A DNA stretch of 64,000 nt from Flavobacterium sp. 245 (GCF_004362055.1 NZ_SNXB01000001.1:620001-684000); one strand, 5' to 3'; positions 25,887-34,987 are shown, counted from the first letter of the stretch. The notes: generated from the letters alone by a model not told the origin. Program-made: numbers and translations.

Positions 25887-25898
25887 TTAGAATTTCTA

Positions 25899-26945
25899 TT
25901 ATAGGTATGACTGAATAGTAGTAACTATTTTCTTTGGAGAAATTGTTCGCATCGCATCTTCATAACCTTCAACAATTTTATTTCCATAAACAGATGTTGG
26001 CAATTTTGGATACTTATTTCTATCTGAAGTTAAAGCATTTTCTAAACTCTGATTAAATGGCAAGAATCCAGCATATGGGTGCGTTGCGCCCCAAAGCGTA
26101 ACGACTTTTACTCCCAACATTGCTGCAATGTGTGCGTTTCCAGAATCCATTGAAAGCATAACATCTAGGTTGCTTATCAGTTTTAATTCCTGTTGAAATT
26201 TAATTTTTCCAGCTACGTTTATTACATTTTTAAAAGGCTGAGAAAGTGAATCTAAAATTTCAATTTCTTTTTTTCCGCCCCCAAAAAGCAAAATCGTCTG
26301 ATCTTTATTTTCGGCCAATTTCGCAATTACTTCCTGCATTAAATCTAACGGATAAACCTTAGAATCATATTGAGCAAAAGGTGCAATCCCAATTAATTTT
26401 TGATAATTCTCACCAACTAAATCAGTAATTTCTGCGCTTAAAACGGCTTTTTTAGGAAATTCAGGATTATTCAAATTTACAGGAAAACCAATTTCTGAAA
26501 ACACTTTTGCATGTCTTTCAAACATGGTTGGCAATTGTTTGAAAATCTTGTTTTCAGCACGAGTTAATTCTTTTTTTCCTTCTCGGCCTTTATCAACAGT
26601 TGCTCTTTTTTTTCCGCTTAAAGCAAAAAGCAAACTCACAACTTTAGATCTTAAAACATTATGAAGATCCGCAAAAGCATCGATTTCAAGCTGTTTTAGA
26701 TCTTTAAACAATCGCAAAAGTCCTAGAAAACCTTTATGTCTTTCTTTTTCATCAAAAGCAAAAAATTCAAGATTCGGAATTCCGTCAAAAAAAGCTTTAA
26801 AAAACGGACGGGAAATAACGGTTAGCTTTATCTCTGGATATTGTTTTACAAAAGCACGTAAAACAGGAACCGTCATGGCGACATCTCCCATTGCGGATAG
26901 TCTCATGACGGCTATGTGTTTAATTTTGGTAGACAAGTCGGCCAA
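25899..26945 (-). CDS. Glycosyltransferase family 9 (heptosyltransferase-like)
   Basis: A 348-residue GT-B enzyme. HIAVMRLSAMGDVAMTVPVL (10-29) is the family's N-terminal loop, and the donor-site region is LDVMLSMDSGNAHIAAMLGV followed by VVTLWGATHPYAGF. Family members add heptose or related sugars to the lipopolysaccharide core. The likely start is a TTG at 26945, one base after the DUF4254 stop; an ATG at 26906 would remove the beta strand before the conserved loop. Co-transcribed with the DUF4254 gene. Confidence 0.88.
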   Translation of the reverse strand: MADLSTKIKHIAVMRLSAMGDVAMTVPVLRAFVKQYPEIKLTVISRPFFKAFFDGIPNLEFFAFDEKERHKGFLGLLRLFKDLKQLEIDAFADLHNVLRSKVVSLLFALSGKKRATVDKGREGKKELTRAENKIFKQLPTMFERHAKVFSEIGFPVNLNNPEFPKKAVLSAEITDLVGENYQKLIGIAPFAQYDSKVYPLDLMQEVIAKLAENKDQTILLFGGGKKEIEILDSLSQPFKNVINVAGKIKFQQELKLISNLDVMLSMDSGNAHIAAMLGVKVVTLWGATHPYAGFLPFNQSLENALTSDRNKYPKLPTSVYGNKIVEGYEDAMRTISPKKIVTTIQSYL

Positions 26946-26946
26946 A

Positions 26947-27552
26947 TTATTTTTTATTTTGATATAAAACCGGATTTAAATCATCGTCGTTGTACATTTT
27001 CATTTGTTTGTACACTTTCATGAATTTTTCGCCACTTTCAATATCTGTCAATAATTCTTCAATTGCTGTAGATAAATCTGTTCTTTGTTCTAAAAGAATA
27101 TTTAATTTTTCCTGACATTTATCTCTATGCTCTTGAGTTGCTTCTGCACGAGTCGCTTCTTCGTTCATGTGATAAATTTTCAAAGCCAAAATTGACAATC
27201 TGTCAAATGCCCAAGCCGGACTTTCTGAATTGATTTTTGCTCCGTCTTTTGCTTGCACAGAACTGTATTTTTGCAAAAAGTAACTGTCAATATATTCAAC
27301 CATATCAGTTCTTTCCTGATTTGAAGCATCGATTCTTCTTTTCAAAGTCAAAGCTGCAACTGGGTCAATCTGCGGGTCACGAATAATATCTTCAAAATGC
27401 CATTGAACGGTGTCAATCCAGTTTTTAAGATATAGTAAATGCTCGAACTTATCTTTTGGATAAGGATTATTAATTGGCTGATCAACATTATCAAATTGAT
27501 GATAATCTTTGATACTTTGTTCGAAAACAGAATATGCTAATTTTGAAAACAT
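26947..27552 (-). CDS. DUF4254-type protein
   Basis: A 201-residue, mostly helical protein from the ATG at 27552 (MFSKLAYSVFEQSIKDYHQF). It contains LKNWIDTVQWHFEDIIRDP and IDASNQERTDMVEYIDSYF, and resembles the DUF4254 family, which is repeatedly found next to GT9 glycosyltransferases in Bacteroidota. Function unknown; the neighbourhood suggests lipopolysaccharide core assembly. An in-frame GTG at 27573 overlaps the promoter element TATCTTTG and is rejected. Confidence 0.78.
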   Translation of the reverse strand: MFSKLAYSVFEQSIKDYHQFDNVDQPINNPYPKDKFEHLLYLKNWIDTVQWHFEDIIRDPQIDPVAALTLKRRIDASNQERTDMVEYIDSYFLQKYSSVQAKDGAKINSESPAWAFDRLSILALKIYHMNEEATRAEATQEHRDKCQEKLNILLEQRTDLSTAIEELLTDIESGEKFMKVYKQMKMYNDDDLNPVLYQNKK

Positions 27553-27572
27553 GTCTTTAATTATTAGAGACA

Positions 27573-27580
27573 CAAAGATA
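27573..27580 (-). promoter_or_regulatory. -7 promoter element of the DUF4254-GT9 operon
   Basis: TATCTTTG on the minus strand, 20 bases before the ATG at 27552. No TTG was found at the usual -33 distance. Confidence 0.5.
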
Positions 27581-27662
27581 CTTTTTATACTTTTATAGTG
27601 TGAAAAAAACTATTGTTTTTTCATTTTGCTTTACAAACGATCAATAATTTTAAAAATTACAC

Positions 27663-28316
27663 ATGAAAATTCATTATATATCTGAAAATAACAGCGTACT
27701 GAATCATTTTTTAGGCCAAATACGAAATGTAAATGTTCAGAACGACAGCATGCGTTTTAGAAGAAATATTGAACGAATTGGAGAAATTATGGCGTACGAA
27801 CTGAGCAAATCGTTACCATACAAAAATGTCCATATTCAAACACCGCTTGGTATAAAAAAAACAACCGAAATTGCCTCCGATATTGTTTTATGTCCAATTT
27901 TAAGAGCTGGATTACCACTTCATAATGGTTTTTTAAATTATTTTGATCATGCTGAAAACAGTTTTGTTTCGGCCTGCAGATTTCATCCAAATAATGATGA
28001 TGCGTTTGAAATTTTAGTTGAATATCAAGCCATTTCGAACCTCAACAATAAAACTGTACTGCTTCTTGATCCAATGCTGGCAACTGGACAATCGATAGTT
28101 GCTGTTCATGAAAAATTAATGCAAAATGCCACGCCTGCCGAATTTCATATCGTAGTCGTTATTGCTGCTCCAGAAGGTGTTGCTTTTTTAGAAAAAAATC
28201 TTCCCGATAGTTGTCATTTATGGGTTGCCGCTCTTGACGAAAAACTAAATGAAAAAAACTATATTGTTCCTGGACTTGGTGATGCCGGCGATCTTGCTTA
28301 TGGAAGCAAATTATAA
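27663..28316 (+). CDS. upp: Uracil phosphoribosyltransferase
   Basis: A 217-residue salvage enzyme converting uracil and PRPP to UMP. The PRPP loop is TVLLLDPMLATGQS (about 121-134), CPILRAGLPL (about 78-87) is the conserved Arg-containing block, and the uracil-binding tail is PGLGDAGDLAYG. Length is normal. ATG start. Its 3' end overlaps the convergent DUF6427-type gene by six bases. Confidence 0.93.
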   Translation: MKIHYISENNSVLNHFLGQIRNVNVQNDSMRFRRNIERIGEIMAYELSKSLPYKNVHIQTPLGIKKTTEIASDIVLCPILRAGLPLHNGFLNYFDHAENSFVSACRFHPNNDDAFEILVEYQAISNLNNKTVLLLDPMLATGQSIVAVHEKLMQNATPAEFHIVVVIAAPEGVAFLEKNLPDSCHLWVAALDEKLNEKNYIVPGLGDAGDLAYGSKL

Positions 28317-29240
28317 TTGAGAGAAAAAAGTAAACAAACTGCAGCAAATAAGCACGTAAAACACAATTTCGTTATTTAATTTTTGCTGCATATATTCTAC
28401 ATGACTTGATGCCATTATAGTTAAAGGTGTGATGCTAAGCAATAACAAATCGTTGCTTTTATTAGGTGAAAGAATAAAAACAAAAGCCGCTATAAAAAAA
28501 CAGGCTACTATTTTTTTGTATGAAGTATGTACAATCTGTGGTCTGTTTGATAAGGTTGTTAACATTGAAAACACAAAAAATAAGGCAACAGCCACATATA
28601 TTGAGAGCGCTCCGTTTTCATAATTATTTTTAAAATAATCGATTCTTAAATCAATTACGGCTCTTTTCTCAAAAAAAGCAATGGCATCAAAATGAAATAC
28701 AAGCGATACCAATAAAAAGATTAATCCAACTGCTAAAAATGCGACAAATGGCAAAACCCAGTTTCTATAATCACGCGAAACGTGAAAAATAATGGATATA
28801 AAAACTAAAATTATAAAAAGAATACACCAAAATTGAAATAAAGAAGCTACTAAAATCCAAAAAGAAGCATCAAATATTTTTTCTTTAGAGGACTTTAAAG
28901 ACTGCAATGAAATCAATCGGCGAAGCGCCAGTAAGAGAAAAAAATTGGCATAAATAACATTCGAATCGTTAAATATGGTTGGGAAAAATAAGATGAGCAA
29001 TAAGTAGAAAAAAATCGTATATCCGTTGTCTTTACTGAGTCCGTTCTTTTTTGCAATAAAATTAATCAGGAAAAAAGACGCCAAAATAAAACACAGTAAA
29101 CTCACTTTTTGAAAGGCCAAAAAATAATTAGTAATCCAAGAAGGATCTTGAATTTGAAACAGAAAAAAGAAAACCAGTATTAAAATTACAACCAAAGAAT
29201 AATTTAATGGCGTAGATTTTTTAAAAACACTTGTTATCAT
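28311..29240 (-). CDS. DUF6427-type membrane protein
   Basis: A 309-residue protein with about 8-9 hydrophobic helices from the start (MITSVFKKSTPLNYSLVVIL) to the end (VFYVLICCSLFTFF). I associate this sequence type with DUF6427 of Flavobacteriia; function unknown. It is convergent with upp and divergent from the small DUF6341-type gene, a pair I recall as neighbours in related genomes. Confidence 0.7.
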   Translation of the reverse strand: MITSVFKKSTPLNYSLVVILILVFFFLFQIQDPSWITNYFLAFQKVSLLCFILASFFLINFIAKKNGLSKDNGYTIFFYLLLILFFPTIFNDSNVIYANFFLLLALRRLISLQSLKSSKEKIFDASFWILVASLFQFWCILFIILVFISIIFHVSRDYRNWVLPFVAFLAVGLIFLLVSLVFHFDAIAFFEKRAVIDLRIDYFKNNYENGALSIYVAVALFFVFSMLTTLSNRPQIVHTSYKKIVACFFIAAFVFILSPNKSNDLLLLSITPLTIMASSHVEYMQQKLNNEIVFYVLICCSLFTFFSQL

Positions 29241-29260
29241 AAGGATATTTTATACTTTTG
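29231..29260 (+). promoter_or_regulatory. Promoter upstream of the DUF6341-type gene
   Basis: TTG (29231-29233), 19 bases, TACTTTTG (29253-29260), a good match to the Bacteroidota consensus. It overlaps the start of the divergent membrane protein gene and would give a leader of about 108 bases. Confidence 0.6.
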
Positions 29261-29374
29261 TGACTGTAAATATAATACTTGTTTAAAAGGAAAAACCAAC
29301 AAGTTGAAAAAGATTCTTTTTTGAATTTTGATTCAATGCGTTAAAAACAATAATAACATATAATTTTATAAATT

Positions 29375-29605
29375 ATGACAGCTTTTTTCGAAGGAATTCA
29401 ATACTTATTCGTTAACATTTTGTTTGCTCCTCTTGACTTTTTACGTCGTTTGGAATTAATTACATGGTTTGGTGCAAACACTATTAACTGGATTTTCATG
29501 ATCATCTGTTCATGTGCAATCGTTTATTGGATCAAACAATTACGCATTTTTGATGATGCCGGAACAGAAAACCAAGATACAACGGCTCACTCTTTTTTAA
29601 AATAA
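29375..29605 (+). CDS. DUF6341-type small membrane protein
   Basis: A 76-residue protein with two hydrophobic stretches (LFVNILFAPLDFLRRLELI and WIFMIICSCAIVYWI) and a short polar tail (DDAGTENQDTTAHSFLK). It looks like the DUF6341 family of Flavobacteriia. No catalytic motif; role unknown. ATG start, with a promoter about 115 bases upstream. Confidence 0.7.
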   Translation: MTAFFEGIQYLFVNILFAPLDFLRRLELITWFGANTINWIFMIICSCAIVYWIKQLRIFDDAGTENQDTTAHSFLK

Positions 29606-29643
29606 AAAATATCTAACCCTCCGAAAAGGGTTAGAGGATTAAT

Positions 29644-30918
29644 TTATATTAGATCGAATCCGATATCTTTTCTAAAATACATCTTATCAAAGCTTAGTTT
29701 ATCTATGTTTTGGTAAGATTTTTTTATGGCCTGTTGAAAATCGTCTCCGTATGATGTTACAGTTAATACACGCCCTCCATTACTAACGACATTTTCGTTA
29801 TCAAATTTTGTTCCCGCGTGAAAAACTATAGAATCTGTAATGTTTTCTAAACCAGTAATTACTTTTCCTTTTTCAAAATCTTCGGGATATCCGCCAGAAA
29901 CGACCATAATTGTAGTCGCACTTCTTGGATCAATTTCTAAAGTAAATTCGTCTAATTTTTGATTCGCAACCGAAAGGAATAATTCAACCAAATCAGATTT
30001 TAATCTCGGAACCACAACTTCAGTTTCAGGATCTCCCATTCTCACGTTGTATTCAATAACAATTGGTTCGTTTTTTACATTGATCAAACCAATAAATACA
30101 AATCCTTTATATTCGATTCCGTCTTTCTGGAAACCTTCGATTGTTGGTTTTACGATGCGAGTTTCGATTTTTTCCATCAAAACAGCATCAACATAAGGAA
30201 CTGGAGAAACTGCTCCCATTCCGCCTGTATTTAAACCTGTATCGCCTTCGCCAATTCTTTTGTAATCTTTTGCTGTTGGAAGAATTTTATAGTTTTTCCC
30301 GTCTGTTAAAACGAAACAGCTTAATTCGATTCCGTCTAAAAATTCTTCAATAACAACTTTTGAACTTGCTGCTCCAAATTTTGAGTGAACCAGCATATTT
30401 CTTAATTCCGTTTTAGCTTCTTCAAGATCCTGAATAATCAAAACTCCTTTTCCAGCCGCTAAACCGTCTGCTTTTAGAACGTATGGTGGTTGTAATGTTT
30501 CTAGAAACTTGCATCCTTCTTCAACTGTTTCGGCAGTAAAACTATCGTAAGCAGCAGTTGGAATGTTGTGCTTCATCAAGAATTCTTTTGCAAATTCTTT
30601 ACTTCCCTCTAGTTGCGCACCCAATTTTGATGGCCCAATAACAGGAATATGTTTTAAACTTTCATCGTTTTTAAAATAATCATAAATACCTTTTACCAAT
30701 GGATCTTCTGGCCCTACGACTACTAAACTTATATTTTCTTTTAGCACTAGTGCTTTTACGGCTTCAAAATCAGTTGGAGCTATTGCAACATTTTCAGCAA
30801 TTGCCGCAGTTCCTGCATTTCCTGGTGCAACAAAAAGTTTTTCACAAAGTGGACTCTGAGTCATTTTCCAAGCAAAAGCATGCTCTCTTCCGCCTGATCC
30901 CAATAATAAAATTGTCAT
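29644..30918 (-). CDS. purD: Phosphoribosylamine-glycine ligase
   Basis: A 424-residue ATP-grasp enzyme of purine synthesis that joins phosphoribosylamine and glycine. The N-terminal motif LLGSGGREHAFAWKM, the ATP-grasp segment PYVLKADGLAAGKGVLII (about 128-145), GTGLNTGGMGAVSP-like sequence (GDTGLNTGGMGAVSPVPY) and NVRMGDPETEVVVPRL are all present. Length is normal. ATG start. Confidence 0.96.
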   Translation of the reverse strand: MTILLLGSGGREHAFAWKMTQSPLCEKLFVAPGNAGTAAIAENVAIAPTDFEAVKALVLKENISLVVVGPEDPLVKGIYDYFKNDESLKHIPVIGPSKLGAQLEGSKEFAKEFLMKHNIPTAAYDSFTAETVEEGCKFLETLQPPYVLKADGLAAGKGVLIIQDLEEAKTELRNMLVHSKFGAASSKVVIEEFLDGIELSCFVLTDGKNYKILPTAKDYKRIGEGDTGLNTGGMGAVSPVPYVDAVLMEKIETRIVKPTIEGFQKDGIEYKGFVFIGLINVKNEPIVIEYNVRMGDPETEVVVPRLKSDLVELFLSVANQKLDEFTLEIDPRSATTIMVVSGGYPEDFEKGKVITGLENITDSIVFHAGTKFDNENVVSNGGRVLTVTSYGDDFQQAIKKSYQNIDKLSFDKMYFRKDIGFDLI

Positions 30919-30943
30919 GGTGTTGTTGTATTTAGTTGTGGTG

Positions 30944-30951
30944 CAAAAATA
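30944..30951 (-). promoter_or_regulatory. -7 promoter element of purD
   Basis: TATTTTTG on the minus strand followed by C, 25 bases before the purD ATG. It fits TAnnTTTG; no clear -33 TTG. Confidence 0.5.
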
Positions 30952-31053
30952 CTTGCTTTTACACGTAAAAAATAATTAAATCTTCAAAAAATTGTTGGTT
31001 CTGCCCTGTTAGTAATTCCTAAACATTATTTTTGACGAAAATTATCCTGAAAA

Positions 31054-32364
31054 ATGATTCGTCTTTTTGATCTTTCCCTTCAACTAAATGGTTTTCCGAT
31101 AAAGAAAGCTAAAGCCGAATTGGATCAAATTGTTCATTTTTCCGAAAAAGAATATAATTCGTTTCTCGAAAATAAAAAGAAAGAAATTGTTGATTTTCAT
31201 TTGCAAAACAACTCTTTTTACCAAGAATTAGTCGGAACTAAAACAGCTCCAAAATGGGAAGATTTACCTATTCTGAACAAACAAAATCTACAGAAACCAC
31301 TCGCAGAAAGACTTTCAACAGGATATACTGTAAAGAATGTTTACCTCAACAAAACTTCCGGATCTAGCGGAACTCCTTTTGTTTTTTCCAAAGACAAATA
31401 TTCGCATGCCTTAACCTGGGCTTCGAATATTATGCGATTTGGCTGGTTCGAAATTGATTTTAATCATTCGTATCAAGCACGTTTTTATGGAATTCCGATG
31501 GATTTTGTTGGTTATCAAAAAGAGCGTTTTAAAGATTTTTTGACACACCGTTTCCGGTTTCCGGTTTTCGATTTATCTGATGAAGTTCTGGAAAAATTTC
31601 TACAGAAATTCAAAACCAAAAAATTCGATTACCTCAACGGTTATACGAGTTCCATTGTTTTATTTGCGAAATATTTAGACCAAAAAAATATCATTCTAAA
31701 AGAAATCTGCCCGACCTTAAAAGCTTGTTTTGTCACTTCGGAGATGCTTTTTGAATCGGATAAAAAATTATTACAAAAGCAATTCGGTATTCCGATCATT
31801 AATGAATATGGCGCTTCAGAATTGGATTTAATTGCTTTTGAAAATCCAGAAGGTGAATGGCAGGTTAATGCCGAAACACTTTTTGTAGAAATTTTAGATG
31901 AAAATAATAATGTTCTCCCTTACGGGGAAGAAGGCCGAATTGTGATTACTTCTTTGTTCAATAAAGCAAATCCCTTTATCAGATATGAAATTGGCGACAT
32001 TGGAATTTTAGATGAAAAAAGTACGCCACAAAAACCAATTCTTAAAAAATTAATAGGAAGAACAAACGACGTTGCCATTTTACCAAGTGGAAAAAAATCG
32101 CCGGGATTGACTTTCTATTACGTAACTAAGAGCATTATTGAAGATGATGGAAATGTAAAAGAATTTATCATCAAACAAACCAAATTAGATACTTTTGAAA
32201 TTGAATATGTTTCTGAAAAAGAATTGAATGCAGAACAAATTCAAAAAATAGAAGATGCCATTTCATTATACCTTGAACCCAATCTAAACTTTACTTTTAC
32301 CAGAAAAAAAGTTCTAGAAAGAACCAATCGAGGAAAATTAAAGCAATTCAAATCCTATTTATAA
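31054..32364 (+). CDS. CapK/phenylacetate-CoA ligase-like adenylate-forming enzyme
   Basis: A 436-residue protein of the AMP-binding superfamily. The P-loop-like motif is NKTSGSSGTPFVFSKDK (about 99-115), the adenine-binding motif is NEYGASELD (about 250), and RYEIGDIG (about 311) and GRTNDVAILPSGKK (about 333) follow. It resembles CapK proteins, which occur with capsule and polysaccharide genes, and it lies near such a locus. The acid that it activates is unknown. A -7-like TATTTTTG lies at 31027-31034. Confidence 0.85.
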   Translation: MIRLFDLSLQLNGFPIKKAKAELDQIVHFSEKEYNSFLENKKKEIVDFHLQNNSFYQELVGTKTAPKWEDLPILNKQNLQKPLAERLSTGYTVKNVYLNKTSGSSGTPFVFSKDKYSHALTWASNIMRFGWFEIDFNHSYQARFYGIPMDFVGYQKERFKDFLTHRFRFPVFDLSDEVLEKFLQKFKTKKFDYLNGYTSSIVLFAKYLDQKNIILKEICPTLKACFVTSEMLFESDKKLLQKQFGIPIINEYGASELDLIAFENPEGEWQVNAETLFVEILDENNNVLPYGEEGRIVITSLFNKANPFIRYEIGDIGILDEKSTPQKPILKKLIGRTNDVAILPSGKKSPGLTFYYVTKSIIEDDGNVKEFIIKQTKLDTFEIEYVSEKELNAEQIQKIEDAISLYLEPNLNFTFTRKKVLERTNRGKLKQFKSYL

Positions 32365-32404
32365 TATAAATAAAATCTTACATTTGTTTTGCTAATTAAA
32401 ACTT

Positions 32405-32935
32405 ATGGACGATCAATCTTTACTTTCAGAAGAAACTATTTCAAACAAAATATATTTTATCCGTAATCAAAAAGTGATGTTAGATCGTGATTTGGCAATA
32501 CTCTACGAAGTAGAAAATAGAGTTCTAAATCAAGCCGTTAAAAGAAATTTATCGCGATTTCCTGAAGATTTTATGTTTCAACTAACTGAAAATGAATATA
32601 ATTCTTTAAGATCACAAATTGTGATCTTAAAGAAAGGACGAGGAGAACATCAAAAATATTTGCCATTTGCATTTACGGAACATGGCATTCTAATGCTTTC
32701 AAGTGTATTGAAAAGTGACAAAGCAATTCAAACAAACATTCAAATTATGCGAATTTTTACAAAAGTGAGACAAATGCTTTTGGATACAACAGAAATAAAA
32801 GTTGATATTCTTCAGATTCAAAAGAAGTTAGAGAATCACGACAAAAATATAGAATTGGTTTTCTCCTATTTGGATGAATTGACAGAGAAAAAAGAAAACG
32901 AGAGTGAAAGAGTAAAAATTGGATATAAAAAATAA
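32405..32935 (+). CDS. ORF6N-domain DNA-binding protein with embedded palindrome
   Basis: A 176-residue protein. The ORF6N domain occupies about residues 12-100: IYFIRNQKVMLDRDLAILYE, VKRNLSRFPEDFMFQLT, then SLRSQIVILKKG and LPFAFTEHGILMLSSVL. A charged coiled coil follows (about 118-176). ORF6N is a DNA-binding domain common in phage proteins, but no phage genes surround it. The codons for LRSQIVILKK form a perfect 33-base DNA palindrome, and related palindromes fill the 3' flank; the first overlaps the stop codon. A -7-like TACATTTG at 32389 would make the transcript nearly leaderless. Role unknown. Confidence 0.88.
   Translation: MDDQSLLSEETISNKIYFIRNQKVMLDRDLAILYEVENRVLNQAVKRNLSRFPEDFMFQLTENEYNSLRSQIVILKKGRGEHQKYLPFAFTEHGILMLSSVLKSDKAIQTNIQIMRIFTKVRQMLLDTTEIKVDILQIQKKLENHDKNIELVFSYLDELTEKKENESERVKIGYKK
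32602..32634. repeat. 33-base perfect palindrome inside the ORF6N gene
   Basis: Arms TTCTTTAAGATCACAA (32602-32617) and TTGTGATCTTAAAGAA (32619-32634) around a single central A. It is translated in frame as SLRSQIVILKK. Confidence 0.95.
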
Positions 32936-32964
32936 TTGGAGGTCACAAATTGTGACCTCCAATT
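32934..32964. repeat. Palindrome 1 downstream of the ORF6N gene
   Basis: Arms AATTGGAGGTCACAA and TTGTGACCTCCAATT around a central A, 15 bp perfect. The left arm starts within the stop codon, so it may double as a terminator. Confidence 0.95.
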
Positions 32965-33008
32965 TTAAAGTATGATTTTTAAGGTCAAGATTTAACAAGT
33001 CATATTAA

Positions 33009-33045
33009 AATTCTCTAAGGTCACAAATTGTGACCTTAGAGAATT
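33009..33045. repeat. Palindrome 2 downstream of the ORF6N gene
   Basis: Arms AATTCTCTAAGGTCACAA and TTGTGACCTTAGAGAATT around a central A, 18 bp perfect. Over the central 33 bases it differs from the in-gene palindrome at four positions that form two compensatory pairs. Confidence 0.95.
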
Positions 33046-33059
33046 AAATCGCAATCATG

Positions 33060-33078
33060 AAGTCGCAAATTGTGACCT
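33060..33078. repeat. Degenerate palindrome 3 downstream of the ORF6N gene
   Basis: AAGTCGCAAATTGTGACCT keeps the core with mismatched outer bases. Confidence 0.7.
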
Positions 33079-33100
33079 CAAGATTTAACTATATCAAGAA

Positions 33101-33133
33101 TTCTTCAAGGTCACAAATTGCGACCTTAAAGAA
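33101..33133. repeat. Palindrome 4 downstream of the ORF6N gene
   Basis: Arms TTCTTCAAGGTCACAA and TTGCGACCTTAAAGAA around a central A, with two mismatched pairs. Its outer ends match the in-gene copy. DNA to its left (CAAGATTTAAC...ATTCT) also repeats the left flank of palindrome 2. Confidence 0.9.
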
Positions 33134-33135
33134 CA

Positions 33136-33903
33136 CTAAATCTTATTTATATATCGGGGTTTGATAATCAACTGAGTAAATAAAAATCGCACCATCAACA
33201 AAACAGAAAACACAAAATTAAATCCGTGAAATTCTCTGTAAACTCCAAAGTTGTGTTTGATCAATTTGAACTTTGATGATGAAATTGAATCTTTTCTAAT
33301 TCTGTAAAAGGCTAACGGTTCAGGAACTGGTTTTGTAACTTGAATTTGTTTTAAAATCGTGAGCCACAAACGCCAATCTTGTCTTTTTTGAGTTGCTTCA
33401 ATTACAATTTTACCAAAATAATCTACGTCGTAAATGGCGGTTAAATTGCCAACATAATTGCAAAAAAAGAGTTCGTCGTAAGTTAAGTTTACTGGTGCTT
33501 CAACTCTTCTGTTTAAAGAATTTCCTTCTTCGTCGATACAATCATAAAAACTGAAAGTAAAATGCAAATTATTCTCTTTTAAAAACTGAATCTGTTTTTC
33601 TAATTTATTCGGAAACCATAAATCATCAGCATCTAAATAAGCAATATATTTCCCTACCGCTTTCTCTAAAGCTATATTTCTTGCAAAACCGTTTCCTGAA
33701 TTTTTTTCTAATTTAAACAGTTTTATTCTACTGTCTTTTTCAACAAAATCAGAAATAATTTTTACGGTTTCATCTGTCGAAGCGTCATCAACCAAAATCA
33801 TTTCCCAGTTTTGGTATGTTTGATTTTGAACTGATTCTATCGTTGCCCGAATGAACTTTTCAGCATTGTAAGTTGGCGTTATAATAGAAACTAATTCACT
33901 CAT
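33136..33903 (-). CDS. Glycosyltransferase family 2
   Basis: A 255-residue GT-A enzyme. It begins SELVSIITPTYNAEKFIRAT and carries MILVDDASTDET (about 36-47) and the metal-binding YLDADDLWFPNKL (about 89-101). It transfers a sugar onto a polysaccharide or lipid precursor; donor unknown. It is at one edge of the surface polysaccharide locus, 12 bases after the epimerase-like gene, so probably in its operon. A short hydrophobic C-terminus (FVFSVLLMVRFLF) may bind the membrane. Confidence 0.88.
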   Translation of the reverse strand: MSELVSIITPTYNAEKFIRATIESVQNQTYQNWEMILVDDASTDETVKIISDFVEKDSRIKLFKLEKNSGNGFARNIALEKAVGKYIAYLDADDLWFPNKLEKQIQFLKENNLHFTFSFYDCIDEEGNSLNRRVEAPVNLTYDELFFCNYVGNLTAIYDVDYFGKIVIEATQKRQDWRLWLTILKQIQVTKPVPEPLAFYRIRKDSISSSKFKLIKHNFGVYREFHGFNFVFSVLLMVRFLFTQLIIKPRYINKI

Positions 33904-33915
33904 TAACGCTCAGAA

Positions 33916-34899
33916 TTATTTTATATAACTTGAAAAATCTTTATGTTCTTCTTTAGATAGTTCTTCTTTAGATAGTGATCTGAAATAATCATAAGTAATT
34001 TTCATTCCTTCAGAACGGCTTACTTTTGCTTCCCAACCTAATAATTCTTTTGCTTTTGTAGTGTCTGGCTGACGCTGTAAAGGATCGTTAATTGGTAATG
34101 GATGATATACTACTTTCTGGTTGGTTCCAGTCAATTTAATGATTTCTTCTGCAAAATCTTTAATGGTGATTTCATCCGGATTTCCAATGTTTACCGGGTA
34201 AACATAATCGGAATGTAATAATCTGAAAATACCTTCTACCTGATCGTCTACGTAACAGAAAGAACGTGTTTGCAGACCGTCTCCAAAAATCGTTAAATCT
34301 TCTCCACGCAAAGCTTGTCCAATAAAAGCCGGAATTACACGTCCGTCATTCAGTCGCATTCTTGGGCCGTAGGTATTAAAAATACGCACAATTCTGGTTT
34401 CTACACCATGAAAAGTATGGTACGCCATGGTGATCGATTCCTGAAAACGTTTGGCTTCGTCGTAAACACCGCGAGGGCCAATTGTATTTACGTTTCCGTA
34501 ATATTCTTCCGTTTGAGGATGAACCAAAGGATCTCCATAAACTTCAGATGTTGAGGCAATTAAAATTCTTGCTTTTTTGACACGCGCCAATCCTAATAAA
34601 TTATGCGTTCCTAATGATCCCACTTTTAAAGTCTGAATAGGAATTTTTAAATAATCAATTGGGCTTGCTGGTGAAGCAAAATGCAAAATATAATCTAAAT
34701 CACCAGGAATATGAACAAACTTGGTGATATCATGGTGGTAAAATTCGAAATTTTCTAATTTAAATAAATGCTCAATATTTTTAAGATCTCCCGTAATCAG
34801 GTTATCCATTCCAATAACAAAATAGCCTTCTTTAATGAATCTGTCACATAAATGCGACCCTAAAAATCCTGCTGCTCCGGTAATAAGTATTCTTTTCAT
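33916..34899 (-). CDS. UDP-glucuronate decarboxylase-like SDR enzyme
   Basis: A 327-residue extended short-chain dehydrogenase. NAD-binding motif [11 protein letters not shown] (6-16), the serine region STSEVYGDP (about 113-121) and the catalytic pair in YDEAKR (about 142-147) are visible. [19 protein letters not shown] and [14 protein letters not shown] are very like UDP-xylose synthase (UXS), which makes UDP-xylose from UDP-glucuronate. The exact product is inferred. Next gene downstream is a GT2, fitting polysaccharide synthesis. Confidence 0.88.
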   Translation of the reverse strand: MKRILITGAAGFLGSHLCDRFIKEGYFVIGMDNLITGDLKNIEHLFKLENFEFYHHDITKFVHIPGDLDYILHFASPASPIDYLKIPIQTLKVGSLGTHNLLGLARVKKARILIASTSEVYGDPLVHPQTEEYYGNVNTIGPRGVYDEAKRFQESITMAYHTFHGVETRIVRIFNTYGPRMRLNDGRVIPAFIGQALRGEDLTIFGDGLQTRSFCYVDDQVEGIFRLLHSDYVYPVNIGNPDEITIKDFAEEIIKLTGTNQKVVYHPLPINDPLQRQPDTTKAKELLGWEAKVSRSEGMKITYDYFRSLSKEELSKEEHKDFSSYIK

Positions 34900-34958
34900 A
34901 ATTGATTTTATTGAACCTTTTTGAGTTTTATTCGACAGTAAAACTCAAGATAGACGCA

Positions 34959-34987
34959 CAAATGTAATAAAATATCTTTCCTTTCAA
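34959..34987 (-). promoter_or_regulatory. Promoter of the UXS-like/GT2 operon
   Basis: On the minus strand TTG (34987-34985), 18 bases, TACATTTG (34966-34959), matching the Bacteroidota consensus, about 60 bases before the start codon. Confidence 0.65.

Noticed and set aside
32405..32935. Prophage remnant around the ORF6N gene
   Set aside because: ORF6N is common in phages, but neighbours are a CapK-like enzyme and polysaccharide genes, with no integrase, capsid or lysis genes.
32934..33133. CRISPR array
   Set aside because: The repeats are palindromes at irregular spacing (78, 42 and 48 bases between centres), vary in sequence, have no constant-length spacers and no cas genes nearby.
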